Shown here: positions 15,766 to 26,063 of the stretch, piece after piece | Numbering within the stretch: position 1 is the stretch's first letter | How the letters are laid out: each line of letters opens with the position of its first letter | NCBI RefSeq assembly: GCF_002355595.1 | Contig: NZ_AP017422.1 | Coordinates: 4,402,001 to 4,466,000, forward strand | DNA length: 64,000 bases | Direction of reading: 5' to 3' | Source of the DNA: Filimonas lacunae | GTDB lineage: Bacteria; Bacteroidota; Bacteroidia; Chitinophagales; Chitinophagaceae | Position numbers and translations under genes: made by a program | The notes under the pieces: generated by a model | Told to the model about the DNA's origin: nothing | Database searches by the model: none | The model's input: only the letters and a program-made list of their open reading frames with translations

Positions 15766-16941
15766 GTGGAAAATAAAGAATATATACAGCAGTTGCTGGG
15801 CAAATACCTGGCAAATACAGCTTCGGAAAAGGAGCTGCACGAGCTGTTTGCTGCCCTTGCTAAAGCACCAGACTATAAAGAGTGGGAAGAGATGGTGATG
15901 CCGGTATTTACCAGCCAGCCAGCCGCCCCCGGTTACAACCCGGCCGAATGGGAACCCGTGATACAGAACATTATTCAATATAAGGCAGCACCGGCCAAAG
16001 TACGGCGTATCCCCGTTTTCGCCCGTATGGTGGCGGCCGCTGCCGTTGTTTTTGCTATAGGCACCGGAGCTTATATCTATTACCAGCACACAGCCAGTAA
16101 GCAGTCTGCTCAGGGTATACTTGCTAAAAACGATATTGCCCCTGTAGGCAACAAAGCAGTGTTAACACTGGCCGATGGCAGCACGGTAACGCTGGACAAT
16201 GCCGCTGCCGGCACACTGGCCAAACAGGGTAATGTAAACGTGGTAAAAACAGGAGATAATGCATTGAGCTATACCGGAAGCAAAGCTACCAGTGGCGCCA
16301 TGCAATACAATACACTGCGTACGCCTAAAGGCGGACAGTTTCAGGTGGTATTGCCCGATGGCACTAAAGTATGGCTGAACGCAGCCAGCAGCATCCGCTA
16401 TCCCGTGGCTTTTGCGGCCAATGAACGCAGTGTGGAAATATCCGGTGAGGCATACCTGGAGGTGGCCCGTAATGCTGCCGCTCCTTTTAAAGTGCTTACC
16501 GCACAGCAAAACATAGATGTGCTGGGCACCAACTTTAACATCAACGCCTACAACGATGAAGCGGCAGCCAAAACCACTTTGATCGACGGCAGTATTAAAA
16601 TAAACACACCCGGCTCGCCCCAGAGCTATGTATTAACACCCGGACAACAGCTGGAGGTACAGCCATCCGGTGTACGAATGAATAAACAAGTGGACGTGCA
16701 GCAGGTAATTGCCTGGAAGAATGGCCAGTTGAATATGAACAACCTGGACGTAAAAGCGCTGATGCGCCAGATTTCCAGGTGGTATGATGTGGACATTGTG
16801 TTTGACGGCACTTTACCACAGGGACATTATGGAGGATTAATAGATCAGAAAGTATACTTATCCAATATCATAGAAGTGCTGGAAACCCAGGGAATTCACA
16901 CCCGGCTGGACGGAAAAGAGCTACATGTTTCGGCTAAATAA
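15766..16941 (+). CDS. FecR-family anti-sigma factor
   Basis: This is an inner membrane anti-sigma factor of 391 residues starting at GTG. The cytoplasmic N-terminal part (about 1-80) should bind the sigma factor encoded just upstream. One membrane helix lies at about residues 83-106. The periplasmic FecR domain begins around the block LRTPKGGQFQVVLPDGTKVW and ASSIRYPVAF. The C-terminal small domain (MNNLDVKALMRQISRWYDVDI) matches the DUF4974 domain usual in this family. It should transmit the signal from the STN domain of the downstream SusC protein to the sigma factor. Confidence 0.93.
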   Translation: MENKEYIQQLLGKYLANTASEKELHELFAALAKAPDYKEWEEMVMPVFTSQPAAPGYNPAEWEPVIQNIIQYKAAPAKVRRIPVFARMVAAAAVVFAIGTGAYIYYQHTASKQSAQGILAKNDIAPVGNKAVLTLADGSTVTLDNAAAGTLAKQGNVNVVKTGDNALSYTGSKATSGAMQYNTLRTPKGGQFQVVLPDGTKVWLNAASSIRYPVAFAANERSVEISGEAYLEVARNAAAPFKVLTAQQNIDVLGTNFNINAYNDEAAAKTTLIDGSIKINTPGSPQSYVLTPGQQLEVQPSGVRMNKQVDVQQVIAWKNGQLNMNNLDVKALMRQISRWYDVDIVFDGTLPQGHYGGLIDQKVYLSNIIEVLETQGIHTRLDGKELHVSAK

Positions 16942-17134
16942 ATTATTCATTAACCCCCAAAGCATACTAATTGACACTGTACATGAAAGAAAATTAATCA
17001 AGAGACTAGCTTGATACGCATAAAAAAACCGGAAGCGCTCTGACCTGCTCCCGGCTATACATTGCGGCATTAGGCTAAACCAGGCATTTGCGAAAAAGAC
17101 TGTTTATTTAATTACCTCAACTAACAACAAAGCT

Positions 17135-20100
17135 ATGAAACTGGCAGCGTTATACAAACGCGTGTTATTAAGCATGCGTTTGTCTGAAACAAACAATTAT
17201 TTCCGGTTATCCGTACCTACTGCGCAGCAGACAGTATTCCGGAGGAAAATTTTACTGGTTATGAGAATGAGTATTGTATTGCTTTTTGTGTGTTTGCAGC
17301 ACGTAAGTGCGCATACCTACGCTCAAAAAGTAACTATTTCGGCCAAGCAAATACCGCTTACGCAAGCTTTTAACAGCATTAAGCAGCAAACGGGCTATTC
17401 TTTTTTCTGGGACCAGCAATTGCTGGACAAAGCCCCGTTAATTAATATTTCGGTAAAGGACGCTCCTATTGATGTAGCATTGGATAATTGCCTGAAAGGC
17501 CTGGATCTTTCTTACGAAATCAAAGGAAAGATTGTGTTAATCACCCCTAAGAAGACGCAGCATTTTACAGACGCCGCTACCGTAAATGCGTTTTTCCCTC
17601 CTCCGGCAGCAACTCATACTATTTCCGGTGTAGTACTCGATGAAAATGGCAAACCACTGCAAGGGGCAACCGTGTTGCTCGAAGCATTGAACTGGAGAAG
17701 AAGCACCGATGCTAAAGGTGAATTTATCTTTACTGATGTTCCGGAAGGACATTATCGCCTGGAAATCTCTTATGTGGGTTATACTAAAATCGTAAGAAGC
17801 CTTACTATAGAGAAAGACTACAGAGAAACCCTCACCCTGCGCCCGGAAATAAGTGTACAGGAAGAAGTGGTATTAAGCACCGGTTATAAAAAACTTACTA
17901 AGGCTTCTGCTACAGGTTCTTATGCAGTGGTTACTGCTAAAGATATTGAGCAAACGCCCGCCGTAAACCTGATGGAACGCCTGGAAGGTAAAGTGGCAGG
18001 TGTACAATTTGATGTACGAAACAATAAAATTCAGATCAGAGGTGTTGCCGGCTTTGGCAACAATTCGCCAGTGGCTCCACTGATTGTGGTAGATGGTTTT
18101 CCTTATATCGATCAGCAACTGACCAATATCAAGGCTACCAATTTTAACGCTCCCGGCAACTCAGGCAGCCTCAACCCTACTCTGCAAAACCAACCCGCTT
18201 ATGCAGGTAACTCTATATTAAGTTCTTTTAACCCGAACGATATTGAAAGCATTACCTTTTTAAAGGATGCAGCAGCCGGTGCTATCTGGGGCGCCCAGGC
18301 AGCCAATGGTGTTATTGTCATCGAAACTAAAAGGGGCAGAAAAAATGCGGCTCCGGTAGTTAGTCTTAGCACTACACTTAGCACTTCCAAAGCAGCAAAG
18401 CTGTCCAGCGTTAAACAGATGAACAGTAAAGATTATGTAGATCTGGAAAAAGAACTGTTCGACAACAACTATTACTCCGACCCTAACAGTAGTTTCAGAA
18501 ACCCGGAGATAAGCGAAGCGGTAAACTGGATGTTTATGGCAAAACGTGGACAGATTTCTACTGCCCAGCGCGATTCAGCTTTAAGTGTTCTTTCTGGCAG
18601 ATCTAACATAGATCAACTGCAACGCAACTTTTTACAGCAGGTAGTATCTCAACAGTATAACCTTTCTGTATCAGGTGGTGGCGAAAACACCTCTTATCAT
18701 ATGTCAGGTAACTATACCCGCAACAATCCGGTGTATAAGAAAAACTATGCAGAGAGCTATTTTTTCACCTCCAATACCAGCACCGATTTGTTGAACAAAA
18801 GAGTTACATTCAATACAGGCTTAAACTATACGTATTCAAAAAGCTTTATGAATTCAGCTGCAATGAATGCGATATCCTCCGGCAACTTAGGTCTGGCCCC
18901 TTATGACATGGTTACCGATGCCAGCGGCAATCCTATTGAAAGAGGGCTCATTTTTACCAAAAGAGTATCAGACAGTATGTTGAAAATGGGTTACTTACCC
19001 TGGACCTATAATCCACTGGATGAACTGAATTATAACAACACTATTTATACTAAAAATGCTTTAAGAGTAAATCTATCCTTAACCGGTAAAATTACCAGCT
19101 GGTTAAATGTGCAGGTTTCCGGCCAGCTACAACGCAACTTTGACCAGCAAACCAACCTGCAGGACCTGATGGCTTATGACACCCGGGTACTGGTGAATGA
19201 AGCCACCATTTACACCAATGGCAAAGCCACCTATAATTTTCCTAAAGGTGGGATATATAAAACCAGCAACACTAATGGAGAAGATTATGGTTTAAGAGGT
19301 CAGTTCAACATCAATAAAACCTTTAACGTAGATCATCAGTTCCAGTTACTGGGCGGTGCCGATATCAGGCAAACAAGCAGCAATGGTTATAAACAAACCC
19401 GCTATGGATACGACCCCATATTGTCTACCTCAGTAGTAGTTAATCCAACAGTTTCCTACGCCACTATTTACCCTTTTACTACTAAACAAATAGGGTACAG
19501 TGATGGCACTGTTTTCATGGACAGAAAAAGATACCTGTCTTATTTTTCAGACGCCAGTTACTCTTACCGCAACAAATATTATGTTACCGCCAGCGCACGT
19601 TTTGATGATTATAGCATGGTGGGTGTAAGACGTCAGGACAGAGGCAATCCTTTATGGAGTATTGGTGCAAAATGGGATATCAGGAAGGAAGATTTCATGA
19701 AAAATATAACATGGTTAAATAATCTGTCACTGAGGGGTTCTTATGGCACACAAGGTGTTATTCCAACAGGAACATCTTACTATACCGTTATCTCTAGCGG
19801 CGTAGATAGCTACACACAGCAGCCAACCGCTTCTATTTTCAGCTATGCCAACCCCACTATTACCTGGCAAACCACCAAAACTATTAATGGTGGAGTAGAT
19901 GCCACTATGTTTAACAACAGGCTTTCTGCAACCATTGAAATTTATAACAAACACTCCTATAACATCTATTATCAATTTCCTTACAATGCCACCTATGGCT
20001 TTAACCAGGTGGGTTATAATACGGCCAACATGAGTAATCACGGCCTGGAAATAACATTGAACGGGCAGATTATCCGTACCAAAAATCTGACATGGAGTTC

Positions 20101-20857
20101 TAATTTCAACTTGTCTTACAATACCAATAAGATTACCGATAACCGTTTTATTTCCAATACACAAACAGCTACCACAAACCACCTTACTGTTGGTTTACCG
20201 GTGGACAACCTGTTTGCCTACCGTTGGGCTGGTTTAAGCAACCTGGGACAGGCACAGATATACAATTCAAAAGGTGAAATAATACAAAGCACCGGTTTCC
20301 CTACGGTAACAACAGCCGACCAGGTATATGTGGGCCGTACTACCCCTCCTTATTTTGGCGGTTTTACCAACACCCTACAATATAAAAACTGGACCTTAAG
20401 TGCACGTATGGTATACTACCTGGGCCATAAGTTTCTGAAGCAGGATCTTACCAGCAATCATTACCCTACAGGCACCTCTTTCAGTGGTCGCTTAAGCAGC
20501 AGCCAAACATTGGCAAGCCGCTGGCGTAAACCAGGCGATGAAGCCATTACCAATGTACCTGGTATACTCAATGCCAACAGCAACAGCATTAACTGGTATA
20601 CCGGTTCTGACCTGAATGTAAGAGACGCGGGCAATATTCGTTTACAGCAGATTACATTGGGTTACACTATGCCACAATCTATTCTTAGAAAAGTACCGGT
20701 ATTTAAGGCTGTAACTATCAACGCTACCGCCAGCAACCTGGGCATTATCTGGAGAAAGAACAAAGATGGCATTGACCCTGATTATGTGGCAACCAGCGAT
20801 TACAACAACCTGCCACCAACCGTTAACTATGTAATCAATCTTAACCTCACTTTCTAA
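17135..20857 (+). CDS. SusC/RagA TonB-linked outer membrane protein with STN domain
   Basis: This is a 1240-residue TonB-dependent transporter. A long signal sequence (hydrophobic part at about 42-58, ending TYAQ) precedes an STN signalling domain at about 64-138 (QIPLTQAFNSIKQQTGYSFF). A carboxypeptidase-regulatory-like domain follows at about 163-245 (ISGVVLDENGKPLQGATVLL). Next come the TonB plug at about 265-400 (MERLEGKVAGVQF, then IRGVAGFG and IVVDGFPY) and a 22-strand type barrel to the C-terminus (YVINLNLTF). The STN domain and position after fecI-fecR mark it as the receptor of that signalling unit. The imported substrate is not evident because no degradative enzyme for a glycan is adjacent. 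Confidence 0.95.
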   Translation: MKLAALYKRVLLSMRLSETNNYFRLSVPTAQQTVFRRKILLVMRMSIVLLFVCLQHVSAHTYAQKVTISAKQIPLTQAFNSIKQQTGYSFFWDQQLLDKAPLINISVKDAPIDVALDNCLKGLDLSYEIKGKIVLITPKKTQHFTDAATVNAFFPPPAATHTISGVVLDENGKPLQGATVLLEALNWRRSTDAKGEFIFTDVPEGHYRLEISYVGYTKIVRSLTIEKDYRETLTLRPEISVQEEVVLSTGYKKLTKASATGSYAVVTAKDIEQTPAVNLMERLEGKVAGVQFDVRNNKIQIRGVAGFGNNSPVAPLIVVDGFPYIDQQLTNIKATNFNAPGNSGSLNPTLQNQPAYAGNSILSSFNPNDIESITFLKDAAAGAIWGAQAANGVIVIETKRGRKNAAPVVSLSTTLSTSKAAKLSSVKQMNSKDYVDLEKELFDNNYYSDPNSSFRNPEISEAVNWMFMAKRGQISTAQRDSALSVLSGRSNIDQLQRNFLQQVVSQQYNLSVSGGGENTSYHMSGNYTRNNPVYKKNYAESYFFTSNTSTDLLNKRVTFNTGLNYTYSKSFMNSAAMNAISSGNLGLAPYDMVTDASGNPIERGLIFTKRVSDSMLKMGYLPWTYNPLDELNYNNTIYTKNALRVNLSLTGKITSWLNVQVSGQLQRNFDQQTNLQDLMAYDTRVLVNEATIYTNGKATYNFPKGGIYKTSNTNGEDYGLRGQFNINKTFNVDHQFQLLGGADIRQTSSNGYKQTRYGYDPILSTSVVVNPTVSYATIYPFTTKQIGYSDGTVFMDRKRYLSYFSDASYSYRNKYYVTASARFDDYSMVGVRRQDRGNPLWSIGAKWDIRKEDFMKNITWLNNLSLRGSYGTQGVIPTGTSYYTVISSGVDSYTQQPTASIFSYANPTITWQTTKTINGGVDATMFNNRLSATIEIYNKHSYNIYYQFPYNATYGFNQVGYNTANMSNHGLEITLNGQIIRTKNLTWSSNFNLSYNTNKITDNRFISNTQTATTNHLTVGLPVDNLFAYRWAGLSNLGQAQIYNSKGEIIQSTGFPTVTTADQVYVGRTTPPYFGGFTNTLQYKNWTLSARMVYYLGHKFLKQDLTSNHYPTGTSFSGRLSSSQTLASRWRKPGDEAITNVPGILNANSNSINWYTGSDLNVRDAGNIRLQQITLGYTMPQSILRKVPVFKAVTINATASNLGIIWRKNKDGIDPDYVATSDYNNLPPTVNYVINLNLTF

Positions 20858-20867
20858 TTCAAACATC

Positions 20868-22241
20868 ATGAAGCATAAACTTCTCTTATATATAAGCCTT
20901 GCTGCCGTGGTATTTACTACCGCCTGCCGCAAATATGTTGAGATTGCTCCTGTACAGCAAAGGGTATTGGAATATACGGCCGATTACGAGGCACTGCTAA
21001 ACAATAGTACGTATATGGACCGCACCTATACCTATCCCCTGTATGCCGAGGATGATGCAGGCGCTGATACGGCTACCTGGCAAAACGGCCTTAACGGCAA
21101 CACCAACGGTTTTGCTTACACCTGGGCCGAGAAACTGATAGCACTCAGCACCGCTGACGATAACGACTGGTACAATATGTATTTCAGCATTTACCAGACC
21201 AACCTGATTATTGTAAACGTGATGAACAGCAAAGGAGGAACAGATGCACAAAAACGTAAAGTACTGGCAGCCGCACAGGTACACCGTGCATTCTATTATC
21301 ACACGCTGGTAAACATGTATGCCAAGCAATACGACTCCGCTACCGCCAACACCGATTTGGGTTTACCCCTGCGACTGGACGATCTGATTACCGGTTCACT
21401 GAAAAGGGTTTCTGTACAAGCGGTGTACAACCAGATTCTGGCCGACCTGAACAGTGCAGTAGCTACAGCAGAACTGCCCAATTTGCCGGACTTCACCAAC
21501 AATGCCTCTAAAACAGCTGCTTACGCTATGTTAGCACGCACCTACCTGGATATGCGTAATTTTCCGAAAGCAGAAGAAGCTGCTAACAATGCATTACAAC
21601 TGCAAAGCACGGTGAACAACCTGAACAACTATGTGACCAGTTTGCTTACTTACCCACAAAAACACGTTGATCCGGAGCTGATTTTTTCTAAAGCGGCCAC
21701 CAATGTAAACAACTTCCCGCTGAGCCCTGCGCAACTGGCGCTTTTTGCCGATACCAGCGATCTCCGCTTCAGACTGTTCACCGCGAAAGGAAGCGACGTG
21801 TCTGTAACTTACCTCACACGTATTTATGCGAGAACAAGAAGGATTTCAGGACAGAGCTTTATTTCAGGCCCTACGGTACCGGAAATGATGCTGATAAAAG
21901 CGGAGTGCGAAGCAAGAGCAGGTAGTGCCGGCAACGCTGTGGCACAATTAAATGCACTGCGCAAATCACGCTTTACACCAGCACAATACCAGGATCTTAC
22001 CGCTGCTACACCAGCAGAAGCATTGCAACTGGTAATACGTGAAAGAAAAATAGAACTGATGTGTACCGGCCGCCGCTGGTTTGATCAGCGGCGCCTGGCT
22101 AAAGACGGGTTAACACCTACTATCACAAGACTATTCAGGGGTACCACCTATACCCTGGAACCTGGAAGCAACCGGTATGTATTTCCTATTGCCGACAAGT
22201 ATATTTTACAGAACCCCGAAATAGAGCAAAACCCAAGGTAA
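20868..22241 (+). CDS. SusD/RagB-family surface lipoprotein
   Basis: This is a 457-residue nutrient-binding lipoprotein partner of the SusC encoded 10 bp upstream. The signal peptide ends in a lipobox with C20 (VVFTTAC). SusD-type TPR helices are seen in the middle (AAQVHRAFYYHTLVNMYAKQ; KTAAYAMLARTYLDMRNFPK). The C-terminal family block is intact (MLIKAECEARAG, then VIRERKIELMCTGRRWFDQR). It forms the lid of the SusC barrel at the cell surface. The protein is shorter than many SusD relatives, and the specificity is unknown. Confidence 0.93.
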   Translation: MKHKLLLYISLAAVVFTTACRKYVEIAPVQQRVLEYTADYEALLNNSTYMDRTYTYPLYAEDDAGADTATWQNGLNGNTNGFAYTWAEKLIALSTADDNDWYNMYFSIYQTNLIIVNVMNSKGGTDAQKRKVLAAAQVHRAFYYHTLVNMYAKQYDSATANTDLGLPLRLDDLITGSLKRVSVQAVYNQILADLNSAVATAELPNLPDFTNNASKTAAYAMLARTYLDMRNFPKAEEAANNALQLQSTVNNLNNYVTSLLTYPQKHVDPELIFSKAATNVNNFPLSPAQLALFADTSDLRFRLFTAKGSDVSVTYLTRIYARTRRISGQSFISGPTVPEMMLIKAECEARAGSAGNAVAQLNALRKSRFTPAQYQDLTAATPAEALQLVIRERKIELMCTGRRWFDQRRLAKDGLTPTITRLFRGTTYTLEPGSNRYVFPIADKYILQNPEIEQNPR

Positions 22242-22261
22242 TTTCTTCCTTACTGCACATT

Positions 22262-22308
22262 ACAAACCATTAACGGCTGTGTTCACATGCCGGCTGTTAA
22301 TGGTTTGT
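22262..22308 (+). terminator. Long hairpin after the first susCD pair
   Basis: An 18-bp stem beginning ACAAACCATTAAC pairs with its complement, with two G-T wobbles. The loop is 11 bases. The T tract after it is weak (GTCTTAAA), so it may act as a terminator or as an RNA-stabilising 3' end. Confidence 0.55.
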
Positions 22309-22324
22309 CTTAAACGAAAGCAAT

Positions 22325-22720
22325 ATGAACGAACCTATTGTAAGTGTTCAGAATCTCTCTCACCGTTACAGTGTTCAATGGGCTGTAAAAGATATCAGCT
22401 TTGAACTTACTAAAAATGGCATTTACGGTTTGCTGGGAGCCAATGGGGCTGGCAAGTCCACCATTATGAACGTAATGTGTGGCGTTATTAAACAAAGCCA
22501 GGGCGATGTATTTATAAAAGGCGTAAACCTGGGCACACAGCCCGAAAAAGCCAAACGTCATATAGGCTTTCTGCCACAGCAACCACCGCTGCAAGCAGAT
22601 CTTACCGTAGAAGAATTTTTAACCTATAGCGCTAATATCCGGTTAATGGATTCCGCTAAGGTAAAAGCGGCTGTTACAGAAGTAATGGGCAAATGTGGTA
22701 TCAGTCATTTCAGCAAGTGA
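22325..22720 (+). pseudogene. Truncated ABC transporter ATP-binding protein (GldA-like)
   Basis: The 131 codons encode only the N-terminal half of an ABC ATPase. Walker A is present at residues 38-46 (GANGAGKST) and the Q-loop at about 82-86 (FLPQQ). The frame stops at GKCGISHFSK, just before the place where the signature LSGG, Walker B and H-loop should be. The N-terminal style resembles ABC-2 exporters and the gliding protein GldA. No continuation of the ATPase was found in other frames of the 110 bp that follow. It cannot hydrolyse ATP as encoded, so I call it a 3'-truncated remnant. No permease gene is adjacent. Confidence 0.75.
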
Positions 22721-22829
22721 CCGGCACGGCATGATGATTATTGAAAACGAAAAAATATTAGATATTCTTTTATAAACCCGCATCCTTACAAACAAAGAAC
22801 AACAGTTTTAATTAAGTATACTACCAATT

Positions 22830-25397
22830 ATGTTTACAAGAAGACGTAACAGGGTTTCGGGCGCTATTGCCATTGCCCTGCTGGTGGCTGCCACCGCAGG
22901 TGCTCAAAAGAAAAACGCACCGGCAGACAATAAAAACAAGGGGGCAGACACTACCCGTAAAAGTGCTGATTCTGCACGCAAAGGCCCTTTGGCACCCACT
23001 GCCATAAAGCCTTACAAAGATGTTATTACTGCCGGCATGAAAACCAGCAAGGGGTATTTTACAGTACATCAGAAAGATGATAAGTACTACTTTGAAATTC
23101 CCAATAACATTTTACACAGAGACATTCTGATCGTGAGCCGGGTTTCTAAAGCTTCTGCCGACATGCGCAACGGCAGTAACGGTTATGCAGGCGATCAGAT
23201 TGCTGAAACCGTGTACCGTTTTGAAAAAGGCCCTTCTAACAAAATGTTCCTGCGCCGTATTTCTTTTTCGGAATATGCAGGCGACAGCAGCAAAGCCATG
23301 TTTGCCAGCGTTAGCAAAAACAACGTGCAGGCCATTGCCATGGCCTTCCCTATTGCCGCTATTTCACCAGATTCTTCCGGTGTAGTGATTGATGCTACCG
23401 ACCTGTTAAACAGCGACAACGACATTCTGTATTTCGAGAACAAAAAGCTGAAAGACAGGGCTGGTATGGGCTCACAGCAGAACGACAGAAGCTACATCGA
23501 ATACGTGCACACCTTCCCCTCCAATATAGAAGTACATGCGGTAAAAACCTACAGTGCGGGCCTGAACCCTACTTCTTCCAACTACACCATAGAGTTAAAT
23601 GCTTCTATGTTATTGTTGCCTTTAAACCCGATGCGTCCGCGTTTACTGGATGAGCGCGTAGGTTATTTTGCCACTGGTTTCCGGGATTTTGATGCCGACC
23701 CACAAGGTGTAAAAAACACCATCTATGCCAACCGCTGGCGCTTAGAGCCTAAGCCGGAAGACATGGAAAAATACAAACGTGGCGAACTGGTAGAACCTGC
23801 TAAACCTATTGTGTTTTACATTGATCCGGTAACACCTAAAAAATGGGTACCTTACCTGATGCAGGGCGTGAACGACTGGCAGAAAGCTTTTGAAAAAGCA
23901 GGTTTCAAAAATGCTATTATAGCTAAAGAAGCCCCCAGCCGGGAAGAAGACAGCACATGGAGCATTGACGACGCCACCCACTCGGCTATTATTTACCGTC
24001 CATCTGCCATTGCCAATGCTATGGGCCCCAGCGTAGCCGATCCACGCAGTGGTGAAATACTGGAAAGCCATATTTTCTGGTATCACAACGTAATGTCGCT
24101 GTTACACAGCTGGTATATGATGCAGTGTGCTGCTGTTGATCCACGCGCCCGTAAACTGGAGTTTGACGATTCGGTGATGGGTACTTTAATCCGCTTTGTA
24201 TCTTCTCACGAAGTAGGCCATACTCTGGGTTTACGTCACAACTTCGGTTCCAGCTCTACCGTGCCGGTAGAAAACCTGCGCAATAAAGCATGGGTAGAAG
24301 AACATGGCCACACCCCTTCTATTATGGACTATGCACGCTTTAACTACGTAGCACAGCCCGAAGATAATATTGGCGATAAAGGTTTGTTCCCACGCATAGG
24401 CGACTACGATCAGTGGGCTATTCAGTGGGGTTACACTTACCGTCCGGAATTTAAAACAGCCGAAGACGAGAAAAAGGTGTTAGCTCACATCGTATCTGAC
24501 AGCCTGGCTAAAAACCATCGTTTATGGTTTGGCAGCGAAATGGAACCAACTGATGCACGCAGCCAGAGTGAAGACCTGGGTAACGACGCAGTAGCCGCAG
24601 GTAACTATGGTATCAAAAACCTGAAAAGAATATTACCACACCTGATTGAGTGGACTACCCGCCCGGAAGAAGGATATGCATCGCTGTTTGAGCATTATGG
24701 TGTGTTATTGAGCCAGTATAGCCGTTATGTAGGCCATGTGTTGGCTAACATTGGTTGCGAATACAGAACCGAGAAAATAGCCAGCCAGCCCGGCCCTTTG
24801 TTTGAGGTAGCTCCTTACCAGGTAAATAAAAATGCCGTTCAGTTTTTAAACGATCAGGTGTTTACTACGCCATTATGGTTAAAGAACGATTCTATCCTGT
24901 TAAGATTACAGCAACTGCACGCTTCGGTATCGTTTGGCATTGAGCTGAATAAAATACAGGAAGATGTCATTAATAATGTACTTACCCGCAACCGCATCAG
25001 CCGTTTATGGTGGGAAGAACAAAATGCCGATGGTAAAAAAGTATACACCGTTACTGATTTGCTGAACGATTTAAACAAAGGCATTTTTAAAGAACTGTAT
25101 GAAGGCAAGAATGTAGACAGCTACAGACGCAATATGCAGAAGATATATGTTGGCCGTTTAATTCAGCAGGTGTTTATAGCAGGCGATCCGCTTTCTACTA
25201 TCACCGGCAGCTTCACTTACCATCTTACACAAACAGACTTAATGTTCCTGTTAAAAGATGCCATGAAGCAACAGCAGCAATTATGTAAAAAAGCGTTATT
25301 GAATCCTTCCCTGGATAAACCAACCAAATACCATTTACAAGACCTGATTCAAAGAATTGACGCAGGCTTTAAAATGGAATCGCAAACAGTGAAATAA
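22830..25397 (+). CDS. Secreted zinc-dependent metalloprotease (DUF5117/DUF4953 type)
   Basis: This is an 855-residue secreted protein with an N-terminal hydrophobic signal (about 9-24, ending AGAQ) and a Lys/Asp-rich linker. The order matches the DUF5118-DUF5117-DUF4953 family of Bacteroidota. The N-terminal part contains GYFTVHQKDDKYYFEIPNNI. The catalytic signature HEVGHTLGLRHN begins at about residue 460 and is an exact metzincin motif HExxHxxGxxH (ligands H460, H464, H470; catalytic E461). A long helical C-terminal region follows. It probably digests proteins at the surface or periplasm. It might serve the upstream SusCD uptake pair, but it has its own leader, so the link is only positional. 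Confidence 0.9.
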   Translation: MFTRRRNRVSGAIAIALLVAATAGAQKKNAPADNKNKGADTTRKSADSARKGPLAPTAIKPYKDVITAGMKTSKGYFTVHQKDDKYYFEIPNNILHRDILIVSRVSKASADMRNGSNGYAGDQIAETVYRFEKGPSNKMFLRRISFSEYAGDSSKAMFASVSKNNVQAIAMAFPIAAISPDSSGVVIDATDLLNSDNDILYFENKKLKDRAGMGSQQNDRSYIEYVHTFPSNIEVHAVKTYSAGLNPTSSNYTIELNASMLLLPLNPMRPRLLDERVGYFATGFRDFDADPQGVKNTIYANRWRLEPKPEDMEKYKRGELVEPAKPIVFYIDPVTPKKWVPYLMQGVNDWQKAFEKAGFKNAIIAKEAPSREEDSTWSIDDATHSAIIYRPSAIANAMGPSVADPRSGEILESHIFWYHNVMSLLHSWYMMQCAAVDPRARKLEFDDSVMGTLIRFVSSHEVGHTLGLRHNFGSSSTVPVENLRNKAWVEEHGHTPSIMDYARFNYVAQPEDNIGDKGLFPRIGDYDQWAIQWGYTYRPEFKTAEDEKKVLAHIVSDSLAKNHRLWFGSEMEPTDARSQSEDLGNDAVAAGNYGIKNLKRILPHLIEWTTRPEEGYASLFEHYGVLLSQYSRYVGHVLANIGCEYRTEKIASQPGPLFEVAPYQVNKNAVQFLNDQVFTTPLWLKNDSILLRLQQLHASVSFGIELNKIQEDVINNVLTRNRISRLWWEEQNADGKKVYTVTDLLNDLNKGIFKELYEGKNVDSYRRNMQKIYVGRLIQQVFIAGDPLSTITGSFTYHLTQTDLMFLLKDAMKQQQQLCKKALLNPSLDKPTKYHLQDLIQRIDAGFKMESQTVK

Positions 25398-25434
25398 TAG
25401 ACTTGAACCCTTTCCTGTGTTTGCATTGTCAACG

Positions 25435-25463
25435 GACGCCTTCTTCGGAGGGCGTCTTTTTTT
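25435..25463 (+). terminator. Rho-independent terminator with UUCG tetraloop
   Basis: A nine-base stem (GACGCCTTC with GAGGGCGTC, one wobble) closes a TTCG tetraloop and is followed by seven T residues. It terminates the metalloprotease transcript. Confidence 0.9.
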
Positions 25464-25502
25464 AGGCAGAATAGTTGTATTTTTCCTTTCTTAACAACAT
25501 AC

Positions 25503-25973
25503 ATGGACGAACGCCTGGTACTGCTTTTTATATTTATCGCCATTCTTGTAATACCCGCTTTTGCCAAACAATTGAAAGAAAAAGTATACAATGGAAAAGG
25601 CTTTAGCATTATTTACCCTTCGTCGTGGGAAAGCAGTGAAGAAGAGGGCATTGTAAACCTGTTTCCTACAGATAATTTCGCTGGCATTACCATTGTTGCA
25701 CATCAGCAGGTGCAGTTGTCGCAGGATGAGATACGGGCTTTATTACTGGAAATGAACGGTATTATTAATAATGCTCCTGTTATTATTACCAATACCAAAA
25801 ATGATGTTACAGAGTATTACTTTGAATACACCAGCAGAAACATCAAATGGCAGGTAAAAGCTTTTCATCAACAGGAAACACTGTACCTGGTTTCTACCAA
25901 CTGCCATGCCGACCGCTGGGAGCATATGAAGCCGTTGATGCTGAAATCACTGCAATCCTTCCGGATAAAATAA
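25503..25973 (+). CDS. PsbP-like hypothetical protein
   Basis: This is a 156-residue protein with an N-terminal hydrophobic segment (about 5-21) that could be a signal peptide or anchor. The rest looks like the PsbP/DUF1795 fold: it opens with YNGKGFSIIYPSSWE, a stretch typical of such proteins, continues with strands around GITIVAHQQ, and ends with LMLKSLQSFRIK. Family members in bacteria are small envelope proteins with no settled function. The gene stands alone after a terminator and converges with the DJ-1-like gene. Confidence 0.65.
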   Translation: MDERLVLLFIFIAILVIPAFAKQLKEKVYNGKGFSIIYPSSWESSEEEGIVNLFPTDNFAGITIVAHQQVQLSQDEIRALLLEMNGIINNAPVIITNTKNDVTEYYFEYTSRNIKWQVKAFHQQETLYLVSTNCHADRWEHMKPLMLKSLQSFRIK

Positions 25974-26063
25974 AAGGCTGGCGAGTATCCATCATGCACG
26001 GCTTTTACATTCTTCCCATGTACCAGATGTTGCTATTATTTGTGTACAAAAAAGGACGATACT

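Noticed and set aside
22262-22308. Transposon end
   Set aside because: The inverted repeat is a single hairpin with an 11-base loop, with no transposase or target duplication nearby.
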